Below the pieces are notes generated by a model, which saw only the letters and a program-made list of their open reading frames with translations, ran no database searches and had not been told where the DNA came from. Positions 25,736 to 34,122 of a DNA stretch of 64,000 bases are shown one piece after another. The stretch spans positions 124,001 through 188,000 of the forward strand of contig CAZKVC010000004.1 in assembly GCA_964556115.1 (NCBI GenBank), written 5' to 3'. Positions within the stretch are counted from its first letter, which is position 1; every line of letters starts with the position of its first letter. The stretch comes from Parvularcula sp964556115. GTDB lineage: Bacteria > Pseudomonadota > Alphaproteobacteria > Caulobacterales > Parvularculaceae. Both the position numbers and the translations under genes were made by a program.

Positions 25736-26938
25736 ATGCGCATTATTATTCTATCGGCTGCTGGTCTTGCTCTGGTGGCTTGTGGCGAACGTGCCGAAGC
25801 GCCGTCGGCCGATGCCGATTTTCAGGACATGCTGCAGACCCGGTTGCTGGATGCCGCGCCCGGCGAGGTGATCGAGCTGCCCGCCGGTACCTTCTCCCTG
25901 GACCGGGGCCTCAGCCTGACGGCCGACGGAGTTATCTTGCGCGGGCAGGGAATGAATGAGACCGTTCTCAGTTTCAAGGGCCAAGTGGCTGGCGCCGAAG
26001 GACTTTTGGTAACGGGCGATGACTTCGTGATCGAAGACCTCTCGATCGAGGACGCCAAGGGTGATGGCCTGAAGATCAACGAAGCGGACGGCGTGACGAT
26101 CAGGCGGGTGCGGGTCGCCTGGACGGGCGGCCCCAAGACCGAGAACGGCGCTTACGGCTTCTACCCGGTGCAGACGACGAATGTGCTGATCGAGGATTCC
26201 GAGGCCGTCGGCGCTTCGGATGCAGGCATCTATGTCGGCCAGTCGCGCAACGTCGTCGTGCGCAACAACCGCGCGACGGAGAACGTGGCCGGTATCGAGA
26301 TCGAGAACACGCAGGATGCGGACGTCTACGGCAACGTTGCGACCAACAACACCGGCGGCATCCTGGTCTTCAACATGCCCAACCTGTCCCAGGAAGGCGG
26401 GCGTGTGCGGATCTTCGACAATGAGGTCTATGAGAACGACTTAGCGAATTTCGGCCATCCGGGGACGCCGGTTGCCTCCATCCCCGGCGGCTCGGGGGTG
26501 GTGGTGAACTCCCATGATGACGTCGAGATTTTCGACAACCGCATCCGTGACAACCGGACGGCGAACATCATCGTTTCCTCCGTCTACAGCTCGAACTATG
26601 CCGAGGACAGCTGGTCGGACAGTTTCGACCCCTATCCTGAGCGGATCAATATCCATGACAATGTCCTGGAAGGCGGCGGCGACAAGCCGGACGGGGCGCA
26701 GCTGAAGGCGCTGAAGCTCATGAAGTTCGGCATGAACGGCCGGCTTCCGCACATCCTGTGGGACGGCTTCGCCCCTGAAGGGCGGGCAGCGGAGATCTGC
26801 ATCGCCGACACCGACGCCGAGGTCATGAACGCCGACCTGCCGAACGGCTCGAAGAACATTACCGTGTCTTCGGAGCCTTTCCGCTGTGAGCTGCCGCCAC
26901 TCGACGAAGTCCGGCTGGCTGCCGCTGACCGGGGCTGA
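25736..26938 (+). CDS. Parallel beta-helix lipoprotein of the TIGR03805 type
   Basis: The 400-residue product starts MRIIILSAAGLALVAC, a lipoprotein signal (lipobox LVAC). The mature protein is a right-handed beta-helix: repeats such as GILVFNMPN, VVVRNNRATENVAGIEIEN and VEIFDNRIRDN. Relatives occur in two-gene pairs with the dihaem cytochrome encoded next (the family usually labelled TIGR03805 with TIGR03806), and the role of the pair is unknown. It has AGGAGG ahead of the ATG and lies 5 bases upstream of the cytochrome gene. Confidence 0.85.
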   Translation: MRIIILSAAGLALVACGERAEAPSADADFQDMLQTRLLDAAPGEVIELPAGTFSLDRGLSLTADGVILRGQGMNETVLSFKGQVAGAEGLLVTGDDFVIEDLSIEDAKGDGLKINEADGVTIRRVRVAWTGGPKTENGAYGFYPVQTTNVLIEDSEAVGASDAGIYVGQSRNVVVRNNRATENVAGIEIENTQDADVYGNVATNNTGGILVFNMPNLSQEGGRVRIFDNEVYENDLANFGHPGTPVASIPGGSGVVVNSHDDVEIFDNRIRDNRTANIIVSSVYSSNYAEDSWSDSFDPYPERINIHDNVLEGGGDKPDGAQLKALKLMKFGMNGRLPHILWDGFAPEGRAAEICIADTDAEVMNADLPNGSKNITVSSEPFRCELPPLDEVRLAAADRG

Positions 26939-26943
26939 CCGCC

Positions 26944-28050
26944 GTGCCGAGGGGCCTTCTTCTGGGCGTCCTGCTCGTCCTTGTTGCGGCGTGCAGCCGG
27001 GAGCAGACGCCTGAGCCTTCCTACTACCCCGGCGCCAACCCGCAGCTTCTGTCCGAATGGGGCGCCATCGGAATAAGCGGCGATGCGCTGGTTCTGGGAA
27101 ACGGCGTTACGCCCTATGCTCTGAACACGCCGCTTTTCACCGACTACGCCCACAAGCTCCGGACGATCTGGTCGCCGAACGGCCCCGGAGCTTATGAAGA
27201 CGACGAGGTCTTCGATTTCCCGGTAGGGACCGTCATCACCAAGACGTTCTACTACCCCCGGGGCGAGGGCGGCTCGGTCCTGAAGGCGGATGACCGCGAC
27301 CCCGTCCATCACGGCGCTGGCCTTTCGCTTGCGGATCACCGTCTTCTCGAAACCCGGCTTCTCGTGCGCAGACAGGATGGCTGGCATCCGGTTTCCTACA
27401 TCTGGAACGAAGAGCAGACCGATGCCCGGCTCAAGCGGACCGGCGCCGTCATTCCCATGCAGCTCGCCACGGACAGCGGCGCGCAGGACTTCGCCTATAT
27501 CGTTCCGAACGAGAACCAGTGCGCAGCCTGCCACGCGACCAATGCGACGACGGCCAGGATCATGCCGATCGGGCCGAAACCGGGGCAGCTGAATCGCGCC
27601 TATGACTATGGCGGGGGCGCGAAGAACCAGCTCGCGCATTGGGTCGATGCGGGGCTCGCAAGAGAGCCCGGCGCGCCGGCTCCGTCGCAGGTGTCCTGGC
27701 TCGATGAGAAAGCTTCTCTCGATGCGCGGGCGCGGAGCTATCTCGATGCGAACTGCGCGCACTGCCACAACCCTGTCGGACCCGCTGACACCTCCGGCCT
27801 CGATCTGACCCTCGATGCCGATGGACCTGCGCTTGGCCGCTGCAAGCTGCCCATTGCCGCGGGTTCGGGCACGGGGGGGCGGCGCTACGGGATCGACCCT
27901 GGGGCACCGGGGCAGTCGATCCTCACCTACCGCCTCGCTTCCAAGGATCCCGGCGCGATGATGCCGGAGCTTGGCCGGAGCCTTGTCCATGAAGAGGGGC
28001 TCGCCCTCATCGAAGCCTGGATCGCGGAGATGGAAGGCGGCTGCGCCTGA
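26944..28050 (+). CDS. Dihaem c-type cytochrome lipoprotein (TIGR03806/SO2930-like)
   Basis: The 368-residue protein starts at GTG with a lipoprotein signal (LVAAC) and has two haem c sites: CAACH at residues 193-197 and CAHCH at 271-275. Residues 30-190 hold the family's N-terminal region (YALNTPLFTDYAHKLRTIW). It pairs with the upstream beta-helix lipoprotein. Electron transfer or substrate oxidation at the cell surface or outer membrane is plausible, but the substrate is unknown. Confidence 0.87.
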   Translation: MPRGLLLGVLLVLVAACSREQTPEPSYYPGANPQLLSEWGAIGISGDALVLGNGVTPYALNTPLFTDYAHKLRTIWSPNGPGAYEDDEVFDFPVGTVITKTFYYPRGEGGSVLKADDRDPVHHGAGLSLADHRLLETRLLVRRQDGWHPVSYIWNEEQTDARLKRTGAVIPMQLATDSGAQDFAYIVPNENQCAACHATNATTARIMPIGPKPGQLNRAYDYGGGAKNQLAHWVDAGLAREPGAPAPSQVSWLDEKASLDARARSYLDANCAHCHNPVGPADTSGLDLTLDADGPALGRCKLPIAAGSGTGGRRYGIDPGAPGQSILTYRLASKDPGAMMPELGRSLVHEEGLALIEAWIAEMEGGCA

Positions 28051-28104
28051 TTGCCAGCGGCGCTCACGCCGCCTATGCGGGCCCGTCAGAAAGGATGACA
28101 GGCC

Positions 28105-29454
28105 ATGCGACTTAGCCGCTTCTACCTTCCCACGCTGAAGGAAACCCCGGGCGAGGCACAGATCGCGTCGCACCGCTTTATGCTCCGCGCGGGCATGGTG
28201 CGCCAGGAAGCGGCGGGCATCTATGCATGGCTTCCTCTCGGCTTGCGCGTTCTTCGCAAGATCGAGGCGATCGTCCGCGAGGAGCAGGAACGGGCGGGGG
28301 CTGTCGAGCTCCTGATGCCGACGATCCAGCCTGCAAGCCTTTGGGACGAGAGCGGACGGTTCGATGCCTATGGCCCCGAAATGCTGCGCATCAAGGACCG
28401 CTCGGGCCGCGACATGCTTTATGGTCCGACCAATGAGGAAATGGTCACCGAGATCGTCCGGGCCAATACCAAATCCTACAAGCAGCTCCCCAAGCTCCTC
28501 TACCATATCCAGTGGAAGTTCCGGGATGAGCTCAGGCCGCGTTTCGGCGTGATGCGCGGGCGTGAGTTCCTGATGAAGGATACCTACAGCTTCGATGCTT
28601 CGCCCGAGAATGCCCGCAAGAGCTACCTGAAGATGTTCGCTGCCTATCTGCGCACCTTCCGGCGGATGGGGCTTGCCACGGTGCCGGTGAAGGCCGATCC
28701 CGGACCGATCGGCGGCGACCTGACCCATGAATTCGTGGTCCTCGCCGAGAACGGCGAAAGCGACGTCTTCCTCGACCGGCGGCTGATCGGCAAACCCGTG
28801 CCCGGTGCCGATACCGATTTTGACGGCGACCTCGAAGGGATCTTCGCGGATTGGACGGCGCATTATGCGGCTACGGACGAAATGCACGACCAGGCCGCCT
28901 TCGATGCTGTTCCCGACGACGAGAAGCTTTCCCTGCGCGGTATCGAAGTCGGGCATATCTTCTATTTCGGTACGAAATATTCCGAGCCGATGCGTGCCCG
29001 GGTGCAGACCGCCGAGGGTGAAGAAGTGCCCATGGAGATGGGTTCCTACGGTATCGGCGTTTCTCGTCTGGTTGGTGCACTGATCGAGGCGCATAATGAT
29101 GAAGACGGCCCGGTCTGGCCGCTCAGCGTCGCGCCCTTCCACGTGGGTATCGTCAATCTGAAGCCCGCCGATGAGGAAGTCAGCGCTGCTTGCGCCAAGC
29201 TTGAGGCGGAGCTGGAAGCGCTGGGCGTCGAGGTGCTGCATGACGACACGCAGGACCGGGCCGGGGAGAAGTTCGCGCGGATGGACCTGTGCGGTATCCC
29301 CCACCAGCTCACCGTTGGCCCGCGCGGCATGAAGAACGGTGCGGCCGAATGGAAAGATCGCCGGAGCGGTGAGAAGAAGGAGCTTCCTCTGGCCGAAGCG
29401 GCCTCGCGCCTTGCTGACCTCATCCGCGAAGAGCTTGCCAAACTGGCGTCTTGA
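28105..29454 (+). CDS. proS: Prolyl-tRNA synthetase, short alphaproteobacterial form
   Basis: The 449-residue class II synthetase starts MRLSRFYLPTLKETP and carries motif 2 (KFRDELRPRFGVMRGREFLMKD) and motif 3 (EMGSYGIGVSRLVGALIE). It lacks the editing insertion found in the long bacterial form, which is the norm in alphaproteobacteria. It charges tRNA-Pro. The C-terminal anticodon-binding domain begins near VGIVNLKPA. Confidence 0.95.
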   Translation: MRLSRFYLPTLKETPGEAQIASHRFMLRAGMVRQEAAGIYAWLPLGLRVLRKIEAIVREEQERAGAVELLMPTIQPASLWDESGRFDAYGPEMLRIKDRSGRDMLYGPTNEEMVTEIVRANTKSYKQLPKLLYHIQWKFRDELRPRFGVMRGREFLMKDTYSFDASPENARKSYLKMFAAYLRTFRRMGLATVPVKADPGPIGGDLTHEFVVLAENGESDVFLDRRLIGKPVPGADTDFDGDLEGIFADWTAHYAATDEMHDQAAFDAVPDDEKLSLRGIEVGHIFYFGTKYSEPMRARVQTAEGEEVPMEMGSYGIGVSRLVGALIEAHNDEDGPVWPLSVAPFHVGIVNLKPADEEVSAACAKLEAELEALGVEVLHDDTQDRAGEKFARMDLCGIPHQLTVGPRGMKNGAAEWKDRRSGEKKELPLAEAASRLADLIREELAKLAS

Positions 29455-29506
29455 GCGGCTTGCCAAAACCTTACTCCGGAACGGGAGAATTGACCTAAAA
29501 TCAATC

Positions 29507-29533
29507 GGATAAGCTTTCAGAATCTTATCCACG
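29507..29533. promoter_or_regulatory. Inverted repeat with DnaA-box-like element upstream of the DnaA-domain-IV gene
   Basis: GGATAAG (29507-29513) and CTTATCC (29524-29530) form a perfect 7-base inverted repeat around a 10-base spacer. The right half extends to TTATCCACG, which matches the DnaA box TTATCCACA at 8 of 9 bases. It lies 59 bases ahead of a gene whose product carries a DnaA DNA-binding domain. Confidence 0.5.
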
Positions 29534-29591
29534 CATCTGTTTCGTCCTCTAGAATGAGATCACGTTGAGTTGAATTCGAGGGGAGAACCGC

Positions 29592-29978
29592 GTGTTGAGA
29601 GCGGAGCAGCGGCCACAGGGCGCCGCGGATTGGGAACTGGCGGCGGACCTTGCACTGACTGTCAGTGCAAGGGCGTTTTCGGTCGACAAGAGATGCATGC
29701 AGGAGAAATCACGCGGCCTGAAGGATGTCGCCTTCGCGCGGCAGGTGGCGATGTACCTCATGCATGTCACCTTTGGCGGCACGTATCAGGATGCGGGCGC
29801 GCCATTGGGCCGCGAGCGCACGACGGTCGCCTACGCGTGCAGCCTGGTCGAAGACTGCCGCGACGAGATCGAGTTCGATCGTAAGCTGACAATGCTCGAA
29901 GAGAGCCTCGAGCGGCTATGGGCGCTGGCGCAGCTCAAGACCCGGCGGGTGCCGGTGCGAGATCAAGCCGCCGCCTGA
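29592..29978 (+). CDS. Stand-alone DnaA domain IV-like protein
   Basis: The 128-residue product has a central helix-turn-helix region (RQVAMYLMHVTFGGTYQDAG ... RTTVAYACSLVED) resembling DnaA domain IV, whose family form includes ARQ-A-YL and DHTTV blocks. It lacks the AAA+ ATPase. Proteins of this type are conserved in alphaproteobacteria and are uncharacterised as far as I know. GTG 29592 has GGGGAG upstream. It is convergent with gluQ, overlapping by 44 bases. Confidence 0.72.
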   Translation: MLRAEQRPQGAADWELAADLALTVSARAFSVDKRCMQEKSRGLKDVAFARQVAMYLMHVTFGGTYQDAGAPLGRERTTVAYACSLVEDCRDEIEFDRKLTMLEESLERLWALAQLKTRRVPVRDQAAA

Positions 29979-30816
29979 TCCCTTCCGGGCTGACACCACT
30001 GTCGCGCAGAGCCGCCAGGGTCTTCGCTTTGTCCCGCTTGGCGAGCCTCTTGCCGTCCTCCCCGAGGATCAGCCTGTGATGCCGATAGGCAGGCGCGGGC
30101 AAGCCGAGGAGCTCCTGCAGCAGGCGGTGGACCGGCAGGGCGTCGCGCAGGTCCTCGCCGCGATAGACGAGGGTGATCCCCTGCCGGGCATCGTCAAGAG
30201 CCGACGCCAGATGATAACTTGCCGGAAAATCCTTCCGGCCAAGGACAATATCACCGAGTTCTGTCAGGTCGGCCCGGCGCTGATGCCGCGTGCCGTCTTC
30301 GCTTTCCTCGGTATAGACAACGACTTCGCCCATCCGCGTCATGGCCGTGGCCATGTTGAGCCGCCATGAAAAAGCGCGCCCGTCGGAGAGAAACCTGTCC
30401 TCCTCCGCTGCCGGTAGCGGGCCGGGCCGAAGCGCGCCTTCGGGACCGTGGGGGGCGGAGGCGAGGGCGGAAAGCTCCTTTCGGGTCCTGAAGCAGCGAT
30501 AGAGAAGGCCCGCTGCCTGCAATTCGCCAAGGCCGTCCTTGTAGCGCTCCAAGTGCTCGGATTGACGCAGGACCGGCCCCTCCCATTCGATGCCCAGCCA
30601 TTGAAGGTCACGCAGGATCGCCTGTTCGAATTCGGGGCGGCAGCGCTGCTGGTCGATGTCCTCGATCCTGAGGATAAATTGGCCCTCGCGCATGCGCGCC
30701 ATATCATGGTTAAGAAAGCATGAATAAGCGTGCCCGAGGTGCAGGCCCCCGGTGGGGGACGGGGCGAAGCGGGTAACGGTCTCGGTCGGCACAGCTCCTG
30801 CATAGGGGTTGGTCAT
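29935..30816 (-). CDS. gluQ: Glutamyl-Q tRNA(Asp) synthetase
   Basis: The 293-residue protein is a glutamyl-tRNA synthetase paralogue without the anticodon-binding domain: HIGH-type motif LHLGH, and KMSKS-type motif KRLAKRDK. It attaches glutamate to queuosine at position 34 of tRNA-Asp. The start MTNPYAGAVPTETV at 30816 is followed at once by the RFAPSPTGGLHLG core; the frame continues upstream to 31578 without coding character. It is divergent from the J-domain gene, the two starts 12 bases apart. Confidence 0.93.
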   Translation of the reverse strand: MTNPYAGAVPTETVTRFAPSPTGGLHLGHAYSCFLNHDMARMREGQFILRIEDIDQQRCRPEFEQAILRDLQWLGIEWEGPVLRQSEHLERYKDGLGELQAAGLLYRCFRTRKELSALASAPHGPEGALRPGPLPAAEEDRFLSDGRAFSWRLNMATAMTRMGEVVVYTEESEDGTRHQRRADLTELGDIVLGRKDFPASYHLASALDDARQGITLVYRGEDLRDALPVHRLLQELLGLPAPAYRHHRLILGEDGKRLAKRDKAKTLAALRDSGVSPEGIRRRLDLAPAPAGS

Positions 30817-30828
30817 AAAGGAGCAACC

Positions 30829-31353
30829 ATGTTCGAAAGCGCTGTACCGCGCCAGAAACTGACACCCCGGCCCGTGGTCATCCATCTTCGCGATGGCCGC
30901 CGGTTCAAGGGTGTTCTCAATCTGCGGGCAAGCGAGAGCGTGGGAAGCCTTCTCGAGCGATCGAACCCGTTCCTGACCGTCCGGACCTCGAGCGGCGAAA
31001 TTGCCATCGCCCGCGACCAGATCGCCGCGATGATGCTCGGTGACAGAGAAGCGGAAACGAGAAGCGAAGCCGCGCCGGAGCGGCCGCGTCACCGCAGGGG
31101 GACAGGCAAACCGCGCGCTTCGGCGGCCTATGGCGGGAACGATCCCTGCCGCATTCTCGATGTCAGGCCGGGCGCAAGCCAGGAAGAGCTGAAAGCCGCA
31201 TGGCGGCGGCGCATTCAGGAATGCCATCCCGACAAGATCCGTGGCCGCGGCGCCGCTGAGGATGTGGTGCGAGCGGCCCAGGTCGAGGCCGCTCAGGTCA
31301 ACGCGGCTTACAGGACACTGATGGCGATGCGCGAGGGCAAGGGGGTCGCCTAA
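30829..31353 (+). CDS. J-domain protein with an N-terminal DUF6812-like beta domain
   Basis: The 174-residue protein has an N-terminal beta region (residues 12-65, LRDGRRFKGVLNLR ... RTSSGEIAIARDQI) similar to a small beta-barrel, a basic linker and a C-terminal J-domain (about residues 105-170) with HPDK, which stimulates DnaK. ATG 30829 is chosen because AGGAG lies 7 bases upstream; the longer frame from 30730 overlaps gluQ. The client is unknown. It is convergent with tldD, overlapping by 4 bases. Confidence 0.8.
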   Translation: MFESAVPRQKLTPRPVVIHLRDGRRFKGVLNLRASESVGSLLERSNPFLTVRTSSGEIAIARDQIAAMMLGDREAETRSEAAPERPRHRRGTGKPRASAAYGGNDPCRILDVRPGASQEELKAAWRRRIQECHPDKIRGRGAAEDVVRAAQVEAAQVNAAYRTLMAMREGKGVA

Positions 31354-32759
31354 CCCGCCCCGCCCACCGTCAGGGCGTCGATCTTCAGGCTCGGCTGGCC
31401 GACGCCTACGGGAACGCCCTGGCCCGCCTTGCCGCAGACCCCGATGCCGGGGTCGAGCTCGAAGTCGTTGCCGATCATCGAGACCCGCTTCATCACTGTC
31501 GGACCGTCGCCGATCAGCGCGACATTCTTGAGCGGTGCGCCCAGCTTGCCGTTCTGGATGCGGTAGGCCTCCGTGCAATTGAAGACGAACTTGCCCGAGG
31601 TGATGTCCACCTGACCGCCGGCGAAATTGACGGCGAAGATGCCGTCCTTGACGCTCTCGATCAGCTCGGCCCGGGATTTGTCCCCGCCCAGCATGAATGT
31701 GTTGGTCATACGCGGCATCGGCGCGTGCTGATGGCTCTCGCGGCGGCCATTGCCCGTGGGCGAGACGCCCATCAGCCGTGCGTTCATCCGGTCCTGCATG
31801 AAGCCGACGAGCTTGCCGTCCTCGATCAGCGTGGTGCGCGAGGTCGGCGTGCCTTCGTCGTCGATGGTCAGGGAGCCGCGGCGCCCTTCGAGTGTGCCGT
31901 CGTCGATCACGGTGACCCCGTCCGCAGCCACCTGCTCGCCAAGGAGGCCCGCGAAGGCCGAGGTCTTCTTGCGGTTGAAGTCGCCTTCGAGGCCATGTCC
32001 GACGGCCTCATGAAGCAGCACGCCCGTCCAGCCAGAGCCGAGAACGACCTCCATCTCGCCCGCAGGCGCGGGCACCGCCTCAAGATTGACCAGGGCCATG
32101 CGCAGCGCCTCGTCGACCTGGGATTGCCAGAAGGAGGGCTCGAGCAGCCGGTCATAGGTCTCGCGTCCGCCGGCCCCGGTGGAGCCGGTCTCGCGGCGGT
32201 CGCCGTCCCTTGCGGTGACGGAGACGTTCAGGCGCACCAGCGGCCTGATGTCTTGCACGGTCTCGCCGCCCGGACGGACGATCTCGACAAGCACCCATTC
32301 GCCCGAAAGGGAAACCGAGACCTGGCTGACCCGCGGATCCTTGCCGCGCGCATAGGTGTCGATGTCCTGAAGCAGCTTGGTCTTCACCTCGAAGGGCACC
32401 GCCGAGAGCGGATCGTCGGCGGCATAAAGATGCCGGTTGGTGCGGGCAGGCGGCGCGGCGAGGGTGCCGCCATGGCCGGTCTTCACCGCCTCCACCGATC
32501 CGGCGGCGCGTTTGAGCGCCGCTTCGGATAGCTCGGAGGCGTGGGCGAAGGCGATCGTCTCGCCAAGGACCGAGCGCAGGCCAAAACCCTGACTCATATC
32601 GTAGGAAGCATTCTTGAGGCGTCCGTCGTCCCAGACGAAGCTCTCGGACTGAGCGTATTCGAGGAACAGCTCACCGTCGTCGGCATGGCCCAGGGCCTGA
32701 TCGATGATCGCCTTGGTCCGCGCCTCGTCGAGATCGGTTTCGGTAAAAAAGAAGCTCAT
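31350..32759 (-). CDS. tldD: Metalloprotease TldD
   Basis: The 469-residue protein carries the zinc motif HEAVGH (residues 250-255) with the TldD/PmbA fold (LHEAVGHGLEGDFNR, GxxMxDRMN region, DxGxGVCGKAGQ end). TldD works with TldE/PmbA to process peptides such as microcin B17 or to cleave CcdA. ATG 32759 is the start: GGAGG ends directly against the first ATG (32765), which is too close, and lies 6 bases from this one. Confidence 0.93.
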   Translation of the reverse strand: MSFFFTETDLDEARTKAIIDQALGHADDGELFLEYAQSESFVWDDGRLKNASYDMSQGFGLRSVLGETIAFAHASELSEAALKRAAGSVEAVKTGHGGTLAAPPARTNRHLYAADDPLSAVPFEVKTKLLQDIDTYARGKDPRVSQVSVSLSGEWVLVEIVRPGGETVQDIRPLVRLNVSVTARDGDRRETGSTGAGGRETYDRLLEPSFWQSQVDEALRMALVNLEAVPAPAGEMEVVLGSGWTGVLLHEAVGHGLEGDFNRKKTSAFAGLLGEQVAADGVTVIDDGTLEGRRGSLTIDDEGTPTSRTTLIEDGKLVGFMQDRMNARLMGVSPTGNGRRESHQHAPMPRMTNTFMLGGDKSRAELIESVKDGIFAVNFAGGQVDITSGKFVFNCTEAYRIQNGKLGAPLKNVALIGDGPTVMKRVSMIGNDFELDPGIGVCGKAGQGVPVGVGQPSLKIDALTVGGAG

Positions 32760-32765
32760 GGACAT

Positions 32766-32770
32766 CCTCC
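32766..32770 (-). promoter_or_regulatory. Ribosome-binding site that decides the tldD start
   Basis: GGAGG (read on the minus strand) is adjacent to ATG 32765 and 6 bases from ATG 32759. The spacing rule selects the second ATG. Confidence 0.7.
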
Positions 32771-32861
32771 GGCCCTGACAACTGAGGCGCTGAGGGCGAA
32801 AGCACAAGGGGGCCTGCCGCCTGCCAAACTTTTCGCGGGTGAGACAAAAAAGAGGGCTTCT

Positions 32862-32892
32862 GCGACGAAAAAACTGTCGCTAGGGGGGCGAC
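32862..32892. promoter_or_regulatory. Candidate RegA/PrrA-type redox site upstream of the aa3 operon
   Basis: GCGAC (32862-32866) and GTCGC (32876-32880) form a 5-base inverted repeat spaced by 9 bases, followed by another GCGAC at 32888-32892. RegA/PrrA sites are described as GCGNC ... GNCGC pairs with variable spacing. The site lies 32-62 bases ahead of the ctaC start. Confidence 0.4.
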
Positions 32893-32923
32893 AACGGTAA
32901 GCATTCATCCCTATTAGAGCCCC

Positions 32924-34105
32924 ATGACCCGTATGTTCGCTGCTGCACTCGGTGCAGCCATGATCAGCCTTCTCGCCGCAGACCCCGCGCTCGCCCAGTC
33001 CAGCGCGGACCTGCCCAATCCGATCGGCACCGGCCTGCGTGACGCAGCGACCCCGGTCGCCTCGCAAATCCACGTCTTCTACGACGGGGTCCTCCTGCCG
33101 ATGAAGCTGGGCATCAGCTTCTTCGTTCTGGCCCTGATCGTTTGGGTCGCCGTGCGCTACAACAAGCGCGCCAACCCGGTGGCGAAGAAATTCAGCCACA
33201 ACACGCTGGTCGAGGTTCTCTGGACCGCCATTCCGGTGCTGATCCTCTGGATCACCGCCGTGCCGTCCTTCGACCTGCTGCAGGTCGAGGACGTCATGCC
33301 GGATGGCCAGGTCTTCGAGTATGACGAGGCGAGCACCACCGAGTTCGCTTTCGAGAACGATTTCCCCGAAAGCCGTATGGTCACCAATCAGCGCCACATC
33401 GAAGTGGCGGCGATCGGTGACGGCGGCGAGCGGCGCCTGCTGCAACCGGGCGACGACTACGCTATCTCAGGTCTTGGCGACGAGGTCGTGCAGGTCAGCC
33501 TTGCTCAGGCACTTCCGGCCGGTGAACGCCTTGCTATCACTGCCGGGCGTGGCCGCGTCGGCAAGAAGAAGCTTCTCGATCTCTTCGGCCGCGACGAGAG
33601 CATGATTGTCCCGGCGCCGAGCATCACCATCAAGGCCTCCGGCTATCAGTGGGGCTGGGCCTACAGCTATCCCGACTTCGGTGACTTCGAGTTCGACGCC
33701 CTGATGGCCCCAGCCGATGCGGTGCCTTCCGAGCTCTATCGCCTGGCGACCACCAACGACATCGTGGTGCCCGCAGGCGAGACCGTCCGGGTCATCACCA
33801 CGGCGCGCGACGTCATCCACTCCTGGGCCATGCCGGCCTTCGGCGTGAAGATCGACGCGATCCCGGGCCGTCTGAACGAGACCTGGTTCCACGTCGCCGA
33901 AGAGAACACCTATTACGGCCAGTGCTCGGAGATCTGCGGCAAGGACCACGCCTTCATGCCGATCTCGGTGCGGGTGGTGAGCCGTGACGAATTCGAGGCA
34001 TGGATCGACGAGCGTCGTGAGTTCGAAGGTCTTGAGCCGATGTTTGCCAATCAGGAACTCGCGGCTTCCAACGTTGCCGCTGGCAGCGCGATGGCGCTGC
34101 AATAA
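32924..34105 (+). CDS. ctaC: Cytochrome c oxidase subunit II with a large insertion
   Basis: The 393-residue protein has a signal peptide (cut near AQSSADLP), two membrane helices (about 60-82 and 96-115) and a C-terminal CuA domain with Cys334, Cys338, His342 and Met345 (CSEICGKDHAFM). About 100 residues lie between the second helix and the YQWGW motif (about residues 120-232), whereas typical subunit II has a short link. The inserted part is acidic/beta-rich. It passes electrons from cytochrome c to CtaD. First gene of the operon; ctaD follows 17 bases later. Confidence 0.94.
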   Translation: MTRMFAAALGAAMISLLAADPALAQSSADLPNPIGTGLRDAATPVASQIHVFYDGVLLPMKLGISFFVLALIVWVAVRYNKRANPVAKKFSHNTLVEVLWTAIPVLILWITAVPSFDLLQVEDVMPDGQVFEYDEASTTEFAFENDFPESRMVTNQRHIEVAAIGDGGERRLLQPGDDYAISGLGDEVVQVSLAQALPAGERLAITAGRGRVGKKKLLDLFGRDESMIVPAPSITIKASGYQWGWAYSYPDFGDFEFDALMAPADAVPSELYRLATTNDIVVPAGETVRVITTARDVIHSWAMPAFGVKIDAIPGRLNETWFHVAEENTYYGQCSEICGKDHAFMPISVRVVSRDEFEAWIDERREFEGLEPMFANQELAASNVAAGSAMALQ

Positions 34106-34122
34106 TCGAGGGTGAGACGACT

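Noticed and set aside
26632..29532. A 966-codon frame antisense to the cytochrome and proS genes
   Set aside because: The plus-strand genes have clear motifs (CxxCH, ProRS motifs). The antisense frame has a low-complexity, Arg-rich make-up expected from reverse-complement codons.
29935..31578. Reading gluQ as a 547-codon gene from 31578
   Set aside because: The GluRS-like core begins at MTNPYAGAV; the upstream part is antisense to the J-domain gene and lacks synthetase motifs.
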